From contig JBCCDG010000004.1 of the NCBI GenBank assembly GCA_039030915.1, forward strand, positions 1 through 64,000: 64,000 nucleotides of DNA, given 5' to 3'. The translations under genes and the position numbers were made by a program. The notes beneath the pieces were generated by a model. The model saw only the letters and a program-made list of their open reading frames with translations, was not told where the DNA came from and searched no databases. This stretch comes from Thermohalobaculum sp039030915 (GTDB lineage: Bacteria > Pseudomonadota > Alphaproteobacteria > Rhodobacterales > Rhodobacteraceae). Below are positions 41,376 through 50,828 of this stretch, piece after piece (position 1 is the first letter of the stretch; each line of letters opens with the position of its first letter).

Positions 41376-43478
41376 TCAGCGGCCCTCACGGCGCCAGGCG
41401 GCGAGGAAGAGGAGGCCGGTGGCGAGCGCAGCCAGCCAGGCGGGCAGGAGCGGCGTGAGGCGAATGCCGGTGACGCGATAGGCCTCCCGCTCCACGAAGC
41501 CGAGCCAGGAGCGGCCATGGGCACGCCGCCCCTCCGCGACCAGCCTCAGATCCGGCACGCCCCCTTCGACGAGCCATGTGCTGCGACCGCCCGTCTCCTC
41601 GACCAACGGCGCCAGAGCCTCGCCGCTCGCGATGGGTTCGGCATATTCGCGGGGGCTGGCGGGTCCGACGGCCGCCACCGCGTCCAGCCCGTCCGCGTTG
41701 AACCGCCAGAGCCCTTCGTCGGCATCCTCGATCCGCGCGCTCCAGCGCCCCGGCCCATCCGCCTGCAGGCTCACCTCCAGAAGCGTGCCGTCCGGCGTGG
41801 TCGCAACCACCAACTCGCCCGGATTCTCCTCGAGGCTGCGGCGCTCGACGACCACGGCACCCGGCTCGGCGCGGGCCATCAGGGCCTCCTCCTCGAGCTC
41901 AGGTTCCTTCATGAGCCAGTGCGCCGTCCGGCGAAGGAGGTCCGCCTGCGGTCCTCCACCCTCATAGCCGCGGGACCAGAGCCAGGCATGGTCCGACGCC
42001 AGCAGCGCGACCCGCCCCTCTCCCACCCGATCGAGGATCAGGAGCGGGCGTTCCTCGTCGCCGGTCATCACCACGTTGCCGCTGCGCTGCGCGACATCGA
42101 TCTGGCGGAGCCAACGGCCCCAGGCCGGCGCCTGCTCGCCCTCGCCGTCAGGCACCATGCCCGACTGCGCCTCCAGCCCCGCCGTCACCGGATGCCGCTC
42201 ACCGACCTCGCTCACCCGCGGCAGGAAGGGACGCTCGATCGCCTCCACCGTCGGCTCCGCCGGCAGAACCCGGCTCAAGGGCGTGCGCGCAAGGCTCTGC
42301 GCACCCGCGAAGGCAGGCCCGGAGGCGACGAACACCGCACCGCCCTCCTCCACGTAGCGCACGATATTCGCGAGATACGCGGTCGCCAGCACGCCCCGCC
42401 AGCGGTACCGGTCGAATACGATGAGGTCGAACCCGTCGATCTTGTCGAGAAAGAGCTCCCGGGTCGGGAAGGCGATCAGCGAGAGCTCGCTCACCGGCGT
42501 GCCGTCCTGCTTCGCGGGCGGGCGAAGAATCGTGAAGTGTATGAGGTCCACCATCGGATCGGACTTCAGCAGGTCGCGCCATGTGCGGCCGCCCGGATGC
42601 GGTTCGCCCGAGACGAGCAGCACGCGGAGCCGGTCCCTGACGCCCGAGACGGTGGAGATGATGCGATTGTTGCGGGTCGTCAGCTCTCCGTCCACCTCGG
42701 CGATGCGAATATCGACCACTGTCGGGCCGCCATGCGTAAGCGGCACCTCAAGCTCGAATTCCTCCCCGACGCGAAGCGCCATCGGCTGCGGCGGGGCGCC
42801 GTCGATGGCGACCTCCGCGATGACGTCCGCGCCGACGCGCCCGGCGGCCTCGCCCAGCACCTCGGCCGCAATGCGGAACGTGACGCTCTCGCCCACGATC
42901 CCGAAGGCCGGCGCGTTGAGGAGCGCGAGGCGAAGGTCGAAGGCATTCGGATCGCCCGCCAGCACCTGATGCACCGGGGCCGGAAAGCGCTCCAGCAACG
43001 CGGCGTCGTGCACGCGGCCATCCGTCAGGAGGATGGCGCCCGCAATCTGATCGGGCGCCACGCGCGCCGCCGCCGCATCGAGCGCGGAGAGAAGGCGGGT
43101 GCCGCGATTGCGCCCGTCATCCTCGGGGTCGAGCTCGATGACGCGCAGCTCGAGCGGTCGGGCGGGCGTAGAAAGTGCGTCCGCCGCCTCAGTCAGCCGC
43201 GCTCGCGCCTCGGCGATGGCGTCAGAACGCTCCTCAAGCGACGTGCTGGCGCTGAGATCGACGACGAGAAAGCCGATATTGGCCAGCCCTTCCCGCTCCT
43301 CGCGCTTCAGCTGCGGGCCCGAGAGGGCGAGCACCAGCACGCCGAGCGCCAGCGCGCGCAGCCACCAGCCTGTGAGCCCGCGGATCCAGGCAAAGCCGAC
43401 CGCGGCGAGCGCCAACAGCGCCGCCACGATGATGCCCGCCCAGGGCAGCAGCGGGTCGAAGACAAGGCTCGTCTGCAT
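41376..43478 (-). CDS. Large membrane protein with vWA-like and amidotransferase-like regions (end of moxR operon)
   Basis: A 700-residue protein. Two helices lie at the N-terminus and one near residues 675-692. After the N-terminal helices, VVDLSASTSLEERSDAI reads like the MIDAS DxSxS of a von Willebrand factor A domain. The middle/C-terminal part (VLLVSGEPHPGGRTW, FDLIVFDRYRWRG, YVEEGGAVFVASGP) resembles class-I glutamine-amidotransferase-like domains found in such operons. It is probably anchored with its bulk in the periplasm. It follows the BatA/DUF4159 gene by 69 bp. Exact function unknown. Confidence 0.8.
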   Translation of the reverse strand: MQTSLVFDPLLPWAGIIVAALLALAAVGFAWIRGLTGWWLRALALGVLVLALSGPQLKREEREGLANIGFLVVDLSASTSLEERSDAIAEARARLTEAADALSTPARPLELRVIELDPEDDGRNRGTRLLSALDAAAARVAPDQIAGAILLTDGRVHDAALLERFPAPVHQVLAGDPNAFDLRLALLNAPAFGIVGESVTFRIAAEVLGEAAGRVGADVIAEVAIDGAPPQPMALRVGEEFELEVPLTHGGPTVVDIRIAEVDGELTTRNNRIISTVSGVRDRLRVLLVSGEPHPGGRTWRDLLKSDPMVDLIHFTILRPPAKQDGTPVSELSLIAFPTRELFLDKIDGFDLIVFDRYRWRGVLATAYLANIVRYVEEGGAVFVASGPAFAGAQSLARTPLSRVLPAEPTVEAIERPFLPRVSEVGERHPVTAGLEAQSGMVPDGEGEQAPAWGRWLRQIDVAQRSGNVVMTGDEERPLLILDRVGEGRVALLASDHAWLWSRGYEGGGPQADLLRRTAHWLMKEPELEEEALMARAEPGAVVVERRSLEENPGELVVATTPDGTLLEVSLQADGPGRWSARIEDADEGLWRFNADGLDAVAAVGPASPREYAEPIASGEALAPLVEETGGRSTWLVEGGVPDLRLVAEGRRAHGRSWLGFVEREAYRVTGIRLTPLLPAWLAALATGLLFLAAWRREGR

Positions 43479-43547
43479 CTCACTCTCCGCGGCCTACCGG
43501 CCGGTTCCTTCTGCCGCCTTCCCGAGCGGCGCCCACAGGCCGGGCGC

Positions 43548-46466
43548 TTACTGGCCCAGGCGCTCCAGCACCGCCGGGGCGTGCACCTGATCCGATTTGT
43601 AATTGCCTGTCAGGGCGTAGAGCACGAGGTTCACGCCGAAGCGCACTGCCATCTCGCGCTGTCGGTCGCCCGGCCGGCCGACGGGGAACATCGGTCGACC
43701 GCGCTCGTCCACCGCCCAGGCAGACGCCCAATCGGCAGAGCCCACGATGACGGGGCTGACATTGTCGTCCACCCGGTCGAACTGCGGCAGCCCGCTTTCC
43801 TCCGCCCCCGCTTCGCGCCCCTCCGGCGCCGCCTCGGCCCAGACCCGTCCGCCGCGCCAGCGGCCTGGGAAGCTCGAGAGGAGATAGAAGGTGCGCGTGA
43901 GCACATGATCCCCGTCCACCGGGGCAAGAGGGGGCAGATTGAGGGCGCGCGCGACCTGGCGCATCTCCGTTGCCGCCGCGCCGCCGATGCCGCCCGACCC
44001 GCTCTTGGTGTCGATCAGCAGCATGCCGCCGCCTGAGAGGTATCGCTGCAGCCGCTCCAGCGCCACGTCGGTCGGCACCGTCTCCGCGGTCAGGGGCATG
44101 TAGATGACGGAGATAAGGCTCATCTCGTCCCGCTCAGGATCGACGCCCACGGGCTCACCGGGCTCGACCGCCGTGCGCGCGGTCAGCGCCCCGCCGAGGC
44201 CGATCATCGCGCGCTCGCTCACGCGATCGACCGAAGGGACACCGGTCATCACATAGCCGAGCGTCGTCTCTGCCGCCGTCGAGACGTCCTGCGAGACGTT
44301 CTCGGAGCGCTCCTGCGCCCATGCGCTGTGGGGCGATGCCGCAAGCCCTATGCCGAGCGCGAGGAGGAGAGTTGCGGCCGTCGCCGGCCCGCCCTGTCCC
44401 CTGCTGAGACGCGGTAGCCGGCCCGAGAGCCAGAGCGTCGCCAGCGTGTCTATGGCCACCAGCAGGACTGCGATGAGAAGAAGCGGCGCGGCGAGCTTCA
44501 GGCTCTCGACCCCTCCCAGCCGGTCCACCAGCGCCGCCCCCGGTGCAGGCGGAAAGGGGGAAAGGCCGTCACCCTCGCGGTAAAGGTTCACCACAAGGCT
44601 TTCCGCCGCACCGGCCGCCCGCGGTCCGCCATCGGCCCGGAGGTAGATGCCCGGCATCGTCGCTCCGCTCGCAGCACCCTCCCGGATGCCGAGCGCACCG
44701 GCAAGCCGCTCACCGGCCACCGGATCGCGGTTCGCGGGGACCGGCAGCAGCGTGCCGTCGCGCGCCAGCGTCTGGTCGAGGCGCCAGAGCGTGTCCTCCA
44801 GCTCCTCCTCGCTCGGCGCATTGCCGCCGCTTCCCGGCGCCAGTGCCACAAGCTCGCGCAGCATATCGACGAAGAGACCCGAGAGCGGCAGCGACGACCA
44901 TTCGGCGTCCGCGGACACGTGAAAGAGCACGACGCGCCCGTCCTCCCGCTCTGCCGCGGTCACGAGCGGGGTGCCGTCGTCGAGGCTCGCCCAGACCTTG
45001 CCCGCGAGATCCGGGCTCGGCTCGGCCAGCACCTGCGTGCGCACTTCGACCTCCTCGGGCCGCGTGAGCCTGCGGAAGGGTCCCTCCGCCGCGAAGGGGC
45101 CGAGCGTGCGCGGGTCGCCCCAGGCGAGCGCACCGCCGAGCGTTCGCCCGCCGCGACGCAGGCGTACCGGAAGAAGATCGCCCACGCCGGCGCCCACGGC
45201 CGCAGCGCCGCCGGGCGCAAGCGCGCTCGCGGCGACGGCACCGGCAAGGCGCGGGCCGGCAAAGCGGACGAGGAGCCCGCCTTCCTCGACCCAGGCGGTC
45301 AGCGCCTCCTCGGTCTCGGCGCCCATCTCGCCCTGATCGGCCAGGAAGATCGCGGCCGGCGCCATCTCGATCGCCGTGCCAAGCGTGACGCCGTGGACCT
45401 CGGCGGCGGGCAGCAGGGCCTTCGTCAAGTAATGCCGTGCGGAGGTAAGGCGGATGACCTCGCCCTCGCTCGCCGGGTCGACCACCGCCACGCGGACACG
45501 GCGTACGGCACCATCGGCAAGTCCGGTACCGCCCGGGGAGGGCGCCTCAGCCAACGTGATCCGGGCAATCGAGCCCACAAGCTCGGATGGCAGATCGAAG
45601 ACCGCCTCCGCCGCGCGTTCGCCCGGGGCGAAGGCCGCCTCCGCCACCGCGATACGCCGCTCACCCGCCGCCGCGCCGTCATCGCCAGTGACCGCGGCGA
45701 TCGCGACCAGCGTTTCGCTGGCGGAACCGTCATCGCCCGTGCCACCCGCACGGAGCGCTGTCGTCTTGAGCTTCCCATCTTCGAGGCGCGGCGGCAGACC
45801 GGCGCGCGCCGTGGCCGCCGGGCCGATTAGATGCAGCGGCCCGAAATCGAGGAGCCGCTCGGACAGCGCCGCCGTTGCCTCGGCATCATGGCCCAACCCG
45901 TCATGGAGCCAGATCGTCTCTCCCGGCGCGACCGCCGCCGGATCGTCGAGCAGCGTCAGCACCGAGAGCCTGTCCGGCCGCAGCGGCACCGGCTGTGATC
46001 CGTCAAGCGCCGCGCGTGCGGCCGCAGCGGCCATCTGCGGCGGCGGCGCCACGCGACGCTCCGCCGCCCGCCACAGGATGACACTCCGCCCCTCGGCCGC
46101 CGCCTCGTCGATCGCGGCACCCGCGGCGGTCAGCCGATCCTCCCAGTCGGGCGCACTCGCCCAGCCCGCGTCCATCAGGAGGAGGACCGGACCGTCGCCG
46201 CCGCCCGAAAGCCTTTCGGTCGGGTTCAGCACGGGCTGCGCGAAGCCGAGGATCACAGCCGCCACCGCCGCGATACGCAGGGCAAGCAGCCACCACGGCG
46301 TGCGCTCAGCCTCCCGCTCCGGATCCTCCAGGCCGAGGAGGAGCCGCACGCCCGGAAAGAGGGCCGTGCGCGGCGCCGGCGGGATCGCCTTCAGGAGCCA
46401 CCAGAGGATCGGCAGCGCGATGAGCCCGGCAAGGACCGCGGGCGCGAGAAAGCCGAGACCCATCAT
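43548..46466 (-). CDS. BatA N-terminal / DUF4159 membrane protein
   Basis: A 972-residue protein. Its N-terminus (FLAPAVLAGLIALPILWWLLKAIPP, then a second helix ending FAQPVLNP) is the BatA-type membrane anchor. A long central region carries an amidotransferase-like fold (VEEGGLLVRFAGPRL). Two further helices lie near residues 675 and 705. The C-terminal DUF4159 domain is seen in EMSLISVIYMPLTAETVP, YLSGGGMLLIDTKSG and NFVLYALTGNYKSDQVHA-like endings. GGAGG precedes the start. It belongs to the MoxR-associated operon. Confidence 0.88.
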   Translation of the reverse strand: MMGLGFLAPAVLAGLIALPILWWLLKAIPPAPRTALFPGVRLLLGLEDPEREAERTPWWLLALRIAAVAAVILGFAQPVLNPTERLSGGGDGPVLLLMDAGWASAPDWEDRLTAAGAAIDEAAAEGRSVILWRAAERRVAPPPQMAAAAARAALDGSQPVPLRPDRLSVLTLLDDPAAVAPGETIWLHDGLGHDAEATAALSERLLDFGPLHLIGPAATARAGLPPRLEDGKLKTTALRAGGTGDDGSASETLVAIAAVTGDDGAAAGERRIAVAEAAFAPGERAAEAVFDLPSELVGSIARITLAEAPSPGGTGLADGAVRRVRVAVVDPASEGEVIRLTSARHYLTKALLPAAEVHGVTLGTAIEMAPAAIFLADQGEMGAETEEALTAWVEEGGLLVRFAGPRLAGAVAASALAPGGAAAVGAGVGDLLPVRLRRGGRTLGGALAWGDPRTLGPFAAEGPFRRLTRPEEVEVRTQVLAEPSPDLAGKVWASLDDGTPLVTAAEREDGRVVLFHVSADAEWSSLPLSGLFVDMLRELVALAPGSGGNAPSEEELEDTLWRLDQTLARDGTLLPVPANRDPVAGERLAGALGIREGAASGATMPGIYLRADGGPRAAGAAESLVVNLYREGDGLSPFPPAPGAALVDRLGGVESLKLAAPLLLIAVLLVAIDTLATLWLSGRLPRLSRGQGGPATAATLLLALGIGLAASPHSAWAQERSENVSQDVSTAAETTLGYVMTGVPSVDRVSERAMIGLGGALTARTAVEPGEPVGVDPERDEMSLISVIYMPLTAETVPTDVALERLQRYLSGGGMLLIDTKSGSGGIGGAAATEMRQVARALNLPPLAPVDGDHVLTRTFYLLSSFPGRWRGGRVWAEAAPEGREAGAEESGLPQFDRVDDNVSPVIVGSADWASAWAVDERGRPMFPVGRPGDRQREMAVRFGVNLVLYALTGNYKSDQVHAPAVLERLGQ

Positions 46467-46506
46467 GCCACAGTGCCTCCCAGCGCCCTCATCGCCCGCT
46501 CACCGC

Positions 46507-47427
46507 TCATCGCGCACCTCCGAGCCAGGCATGGAGCTGCAGGAGCGCCTTGCGCGGGCTCTCATCCGTACGGTGGAGGAGAAGTTGCCAGCCCGCGCCC
46601 CGCGCCGCACGCGCTAGATCGTCGCGCCGCTCGGCAAGCCGCTGCACGTAGTGGTCCTTGAGCGCTCTGGCCTCATCGGTCTCGTGGCGGATCGCGTGGC
46701 CGACGCTCTCGAACCGCGTGCGGCCTTCGAAGGGGAAGGTCTCCTCGACCGGATCGAGCACCTGCACGTAGACGCCGCCGATGCCCCGGCCCGCCGCCTT
46801 CCGGAGCGCGGGGAGCACCTGCTCGCGCGGGCCCATGAAATCAGAGAGGAAGACGACGCGGCCGGCGCGAGGCAGCTCGAAATCCGCCGGTGCACCGAAG
46901 TCGGGCGCATCGGCCGGCAGGTCCGCCGAGAGGAGCGCGCCCATGCGCTCGAGCTGGCGCTCACCCGTCCGCGGCCGCTCCGCATCCGTGCCGATCAGGC
47001 CATACCGCTCCCCACCGCGATTGAGGAGTACCGCGAGCGCCAGCGCAAGAAGCGCCGCTCGGTCCGCCTTCGTCACGCGGCCCTGCCGCGCCTCCCGCGC
47101 GAATTCGGACGCGAACTGCATGGACTTTGCGCGGTCGACCCAGAAGAGCACGGTCTCTGCCGCCTCCCACTCCATCTCCCTGATGAAGAGCCGGTCGGAT
47201 CGCGCAGAACGCCGCCAGTCGATTTGGTTGAGACTGTCCCCGGGCTGGGCCGCACGGTACTGCCAGAAGTTCTCCCCCGGGCCGGAACGCCGCCGGCCAT
47301 GAACACCATGGAAGGTGGATGCGACCAACCGCTCCGCCTCGACGAGAAGCGGTGGCAGGGCGCCCGAGATCTGCTCGCTGTCGCGCCTCAACCAGGCCGC
47401 GCGCTCGGGGGATAGGCCGGTCGCCAT
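46507..47427 (-). CDS. DUF58 protein (MoxR-associated)
   Basis: A 306-residue protein with the DUF58 motif QPGDSLNQIDWRRSARSDRLFIREME and a vWA-like core (FWVDRAKSM; VVFLSDFMGPREQVLPALRKA). DUF58 proteins are the usual partners of MoxR AAA+ ATPases and may be chaperone clients or adaptors. The ATG at 47427 follows AGGAGG and shares one base with the stop codon of the upstream gene (TAATG), which indicates translational coupling. Confidence 0.92.
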   Translation of the reverse strand: MATGLSPERAAWLRRDSEQISGALPPLLVEAERLVASTFHGVHGRRRSGPGENFWQYRAAQPGDSLNQIDWRRSARSDRLFIREMEWEAAETVLFWVDRAKSMQFASEFAREARQGRVTKADRAALLALALAVLLNRGGERYGLIGTDAERPRTGERQLERMGALLSADLPADAPDFGAPADFELPRAGRVVFLSDFMGPREQVLPALRKAAGRGIGGVYVQVLDPVEETFPFEGRTRFESVGHAIRHETDEARALKDHYVQRLAERRDDLARAARGAGWQLLLHRTDESPRKALLQLHAWLGGAR

Positions 47428-48059
47428 TACTGGCCCTCCTCGGCGCGAATCGAGAGGCGAAAGAGCTCCCAGAACACGCGATCCTCGTCGATCGTGTACT
47501 CGAAGAACAGCCGGTCCGTCTTGTCCTCCCAGCCGAAGCCGATCTCGCCCCGGCCATTCGGCAGCTTCTTGTGAAAGCTTGGCGAGCGGCGGGTGGGCGT
47601 AAAGCGCTGCGCAAACCGCGCCTTCATGATGTCGACCGTGTGGGGCGGCGCGTATTTGGAAGAAGCGTAGGTGACGCAGGCAACCGCCGGCGCAGCAGCT
47701 TCGCCCTGCCACGCCGCGACGCGGCCCTCGAACACGCCAGCGCTCACAGGCACTGCTCTGCCGCGCTCCCTCAAAGTCGTGAAGTCATGCGCCTCCGCCT
47801 TGCGCCAGTCATCGAACCTGCCGACGATCACCTGCAGGGATCCCGCCGAGCGCTCATCGCGCGGCTCGACTGACAGGCCCGACTGAACGGCCCCCTCGAC
47901 GACCGCCTCGATCCCGAACGGCTCTGCCAGGCAGGTACGCTCGAAGATGTCCGCGTGGGGCGAAAGCTTCTCAAAGTCAGACGCATTCGTACCGCCCGCG
48001 GTGAAGAGCGCCGCCAGGCTGCCGAGGGCAACAGCAAGCATCTGATGCGTCGATCTCAA
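47427..48059 (-). CDS. Hypothetical exported protein in moxR operon
   Basis: A 210-residue protein with a signal peptide (LAVALGSLAALFTAGGTNAS). No family was recognised. Two cysteines lie in the mature part (ERTCLAEP and VACVTYASSKY), and a conserved-looking block reads EIGFGWEDKTDRLFFEYTIDEDRVFWELF. It overlaps moxR by 4 bp (ATGA) and the DUF58 gene by 1 bp, so it is firmly inside the operon. A periplasmic partner of the anchored BatA-like proteins is plausible but unproven. Confidence 0.75.
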   Translation of the reverse strand: MRSTHQMLAVALGSLAALFTAGGTNASDFEKLSPHADIFERTCLAEPFGIEAVVEGAVQSGLSVEPRDERSAGSLQVIVGRFDDWRKAEAHDFTTLRERGRAVPVSAGVFEGRVAAWQGEAAAPAVACVTYASSKYAPPHTVDIMKARFAQRFTPTRRSPSFHKKLPNGRGEIGFGWEDKTDRLFFEYTIDEDRVFWELFRLSIRAEEGQ

Positions 48060-49051
48060 GCGGCGGCCTCGAGCGACGCCGCCCCCAGAAGTCCTTCGAT
48101 GACATCGCCGAGACTCGCACCCTCGGCACGGGCGGCGAAGGTGAGAGCCATGCGGTGCGTGAGCGCGGGCGGCGCCAGAGCGCGCACATCCGCGAGATCG
48201 GGCGCGAGCCGCCCCTGCAGGAGAGCACGCGCACGCACCGCCAGCATCAGGGACTGTGCTGCGCGCGGGCCGGGCCCGAAGGCGAGCCGGTCGGTGACCG
48301 AAGGCGCCGCATCGGGCTCACCCGGGCGGGCGGAGCGGACGAGGGCGATAATCGCCTCGACCACCGCCTCCCCAACGGGCATCGCCCTGACAAGACGCTG
48401 GAGCTCGATCAGCCCCTCCGCGTCCAGCACGGGTTCGGCGGTAGCCTCCTCGACACCCGTCGTGGTGAGCAGAATGTCCCGCTCCTCGTCCCGCGTGGGG
48501 TAGCCCATGTCGATCTGGAGCAGGAAGCGGTCCAGCTGCGCCTCGGGCAGCGGGTACGTACCCTCCTGCTCGATAGGGTTCTGGGTGGCGAGCACGTGGA
48601 ACGGCTGCGCCAGCTTGCGCGTCTGCCCCGCGACCGTCACCTCCTTTTCCTGCATCGCCTGCAGGAGAGCAGACTGCGTGCGGGGCGAGGCGCGGTTGAT
48701 CTCATCCGCCAGCAGGAGCTGGGTGAATATCGGCCCCTCGATGAACTTGAACATTCGGGCGCCGTCCTGCCCCTCCTCGAGCACCTCGGAGCCCAGGATG
48801 TCCGCAGGCATGAGGTCGGGCGTGAACTGGATCCGGTTGGCATCGAGCCCCATGACCGTGCCCAGTGTCTCGACAAGGCGCGTCTTGGCGAGACCCGGCA
48901 CGCCGACCAGCAGCGCATGCCCGCCCGAGAGGATCACGGTGAGCGCAAGCTCGACCACCTTGTCCTGCCCGACGATGCGCTTGGCGATCTCGCTGCGCGC
49001 GCGCGCCAGCGTGCGGCCAGCTTCCTCGATCTCGTGCACCGGGTCGGACAT
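48056..49051 (-). CDS. MoxR-family AAA+ ATPase
   Basis: A 331-residue ATPase. Walker A-like segment is LLVGVPGLAKTRLVETLG, and Walker B-like is QLLLADEINRASPRTQSALLQAM. Sensor 1 is VLATQNPIEQEGTYPLPEAQLDRFL. MoxR proteins act as chaperones that mature metalloenzymes or surface complexes together with vWA/DUF58 proteins. It heads a five-gene leftward operon. The gap to the divergent DUF1285 gene (151 bp) should hold the promoter. Confidence 0.95.
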   Translation of the reverse strand: MSDPVHEIEEAGRTLARARSEIAKRIVGQDKVVELALTVILSGGHALLVGVPGLAKTRLVETLGTVMGLDANRIQFTPDLMPADILGSEVLEEGQDGARMFKFIEGPIFTQLLLADEINRASPRTQSALLQAMQEKEVTVAGQTRKLAQPFHVLATQNPIEQEGTYPLPEAQLDRFLLQIDMGYPTRDEERDILLTTTGVEEATAEPVLDAEGLIELQRLVRAMPVGEAVVEAIIALVRSARPGEPDAAPSVTDRLAFGPGPRAAQSLMLAVRARALLQGRLAPDLADVRALAPPALTHRMALTFAARAEGASLGDVIEGLLGAASLEAAA

Positions 49052-49202
49052 CAGGCAGGCTCCCTTTCAGAGGCAAGGCGCCGCGCCATTCCGGCCCGCG
49101 CCCGTCGCTTCGCTTCTCGGGCGCGCGGCACAGTGCGTGCTGTCATCCGTTCCCGACAGCCTTAAAGTATAGGTCTGAGCGGAAAGGCAAAGGCTTGACC
49201 CG

Positions 49203-49835
49203 ATGGTTTCATGCGCGAATGGGCAATCTGACACGCCTCAAAGCGGCGTTTCGGTCGATCCGGGCAAGGCGGACAGCCTCGCCAAGGCGGTGAGCGCGGC
49301 GACAAAGAAGGCGAAGGGTCCCCCGCCAGTTCATCTTTGGAATCCACCCTTTTGCGGCGATCTGGACATCCGGATCACCCGAAACGGGCAGTGGTGGTAC
49401 CTCGGCACGCCCATAGGCCGCGAGGCGCTGGTGAAGCTCTTCGCGAGCGTTCTGAAGCTGGAGGACGGCAAACACTATCTCGTTACACCGGTCGAGAAGA
49501 TCGGCATTGCGGTGGATGACGCTCCCTTCGTTGCCGTCGATTTCCGTACCGAAGAGGGACCGATGGGACAGGTTCTGACCTTCGTGACCAATGTGGGCGA
49601 CGAAACTGTTGCCGGCCCGGAGAATCCCATCCGCGTCGCGCGCGACGCGGAAACGGGCGAGCCAAGCCCGTACGTGCATGTCCGCCGCGGGCTCGAGGCG
49701 TTGATCGACCGGAAAAGCTTCTATCGCCTGGTCGAGATCGGCGAGATCGCGGCGCACGAGGGCGAGGACTGGTTCGGCCTGCGCAGCCATGGTCTCTTTT
49801 TTCCAGTCATCCCCGCAGCCGAGCTGCCGGACTGA
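49203..49835 (+). CDS. DUF1285 protein
   Basis: A 210-residue soluble protein showing the DUF1285 features: LWNPPFCGDLDIRITRNGQW, YLGTPIGREALVKLFASVLK and DDWFG-like (GEDWFGLRSHGLFFPVI). Members are small cytoplasmic proteins of unknown function, common in alphaproteobacteria. It lies divergent to moxR and next to a potassium channel gene in convergent orientation. Confidence 0.88.
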   Translation: MVSCANGQSDTPQSGVSVDPGKADSLAKAVSAATKKAKGPPPVHLWNPPFCGDLDIRITRNGQWWYLGTPIGREALVKLFASVLKLEDGKHYLVTPVEKIGIAVDDAPFVAVDFRTEEGPMGQVLTFVTNVGDETVAGPENPIRVARDAETGEPSPYVHVRRGLEALIDRKSFYRLVEIGEIAAHEGEDWFGLRSHGLFFPVIPAAELPD

Positions 49836-49852
49836 CCGGGCAGCTTGGCCCC

Positions 49853-50797
49853 TCAACCCGACTTTTCGTCGGATTTGCCGAGTTCGGAGCGCAGCTGAGA
49901 ACCGTCATCCGGGTGCCTTCGCTCGAATTCCCGCTCGACGAGTTCCGCCACGCGCTCCGCAAGCGGGCCGGAAAGGCGCTCGTCGATGTCGTGGGTGGTG
50001 TAGTGACGCCGCCGCGACGCCATCAGGGCACTGGCGAGTAGCGCCGTTGGCACCGCCACGATGCCGATACCGATCAGCATGACGATGCCTGTGAAGATGC
50101 GCCCGCCCGCCGTCACCGGCACCACGTCGCCATAGCCGACGGTCGTCAGCGTCGCCACAGCCCACCACATCGACGCGGGGATCGAGGAAAAGGCCTGCGG
50201 CTGCGCCTCGTGCTCGAAGAAGTAGATGCCCGCCGCCGCGAGGTAGAGCGTGACCGTCCCCGCCGCGAGCACCGCCACAAGCTCGTCCCGCACATGGCCG
50301 AGCACCTGCCAGAGCCGCCGCACGGGTGCATCCCGTTCGATCAGCTTGAGGAGCCGCAGCAGGCGCAGAAGCCTGAGCGCCCGCAACCCCAACAGATCGA
50401 AACCGAGGAGAAGGAGCGTCGGCAGGAAGGAGAGAAGGTCGATGATCCCCCAGAGGCTGGTCGCGTAGCGCAGCGGCCGTTCGGCGGCGATGAGGCGAAG
50501 GATGTACTCGCAGAGAAAGACCGAGACGGCCACGACCTCGAAGACCCCCAGCAGGATGCGGAGCCAGCCGGGCAGGCCCGGCATTGTCTCGAGCGCGACA
50601 GCGACGGCGGTCAGCAGGATGAAGGCCCCGATGAGGCGCGGGACCGCGGCGCCGAGCGTGGGGTCGCGGCCCTGAAGCGCTGCGGCGAGCCCCTCGCGCC
50701 AGGCCGGGCCGCCCCCCGGCGCTGCTGCCACCTCCTCGTCCTCGTCTCGCCGTTCGGCCACCCGATCCTCCTCCTGCCCATCTGCGCGGACGGTCAA
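49853..50797 (-). CDS. Voltage-gated potassium channel subunit
   Basis: A 314-residue six-helix channel. The S4 helix is rich in spaced arginines (LRALRLLRLLRLLKL, residues 138-152). The pore filter is TVGYGD (219-224), followed by S6. The acidic N-terminus and the charged C-terminal tail are cytoplasmic. It likely forms K+-selective tetramers. It is convergent with the DUF1285 gene and separated from the divergent Nudix gene by 31 bp. Confidence 0.92.
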   Translation of the reverse strand: MTVRADGQEEDRVAERRDEDEEVAAAPGGGPAWREGLAAALQGRDPTLGAAVPRLIGAFILLTAVAVALETMPGLPGWLRILLGVFEVVAVSVFLCEYILRLIAAERPLRYATSLWGIIDLLSFLPTLLLLGFDLLGLRALRLLRLLRLLKLIERDAPVRRLWQVLGHVRDELVAVLAAGTVTLYLAAAGIYFFEHEAQPQAFSSIPASMWWAVATLTTVGYGDVVPVTAGGRIFTGIVMLIGIGIVAVPTALLASALMASRRRHYTTHDIDERLSGPLAERVAELVEREFERRHPDDGSQLRSELGKSDEKSG

Positions 50798-50828
50798 CGG
50801 CCTTGCCTCCGCCCGCGCGGCGGGTCAC

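Noticed and set aside
41268..44036. A 922-codon plus-strand frame opposite the moxR-operon membrane proteins
   Set aside because: Arg/His/Gln-rich shadow frame without motifs. The minus-strand frames have membrane helices, ribosome binding sites and operon spacing.
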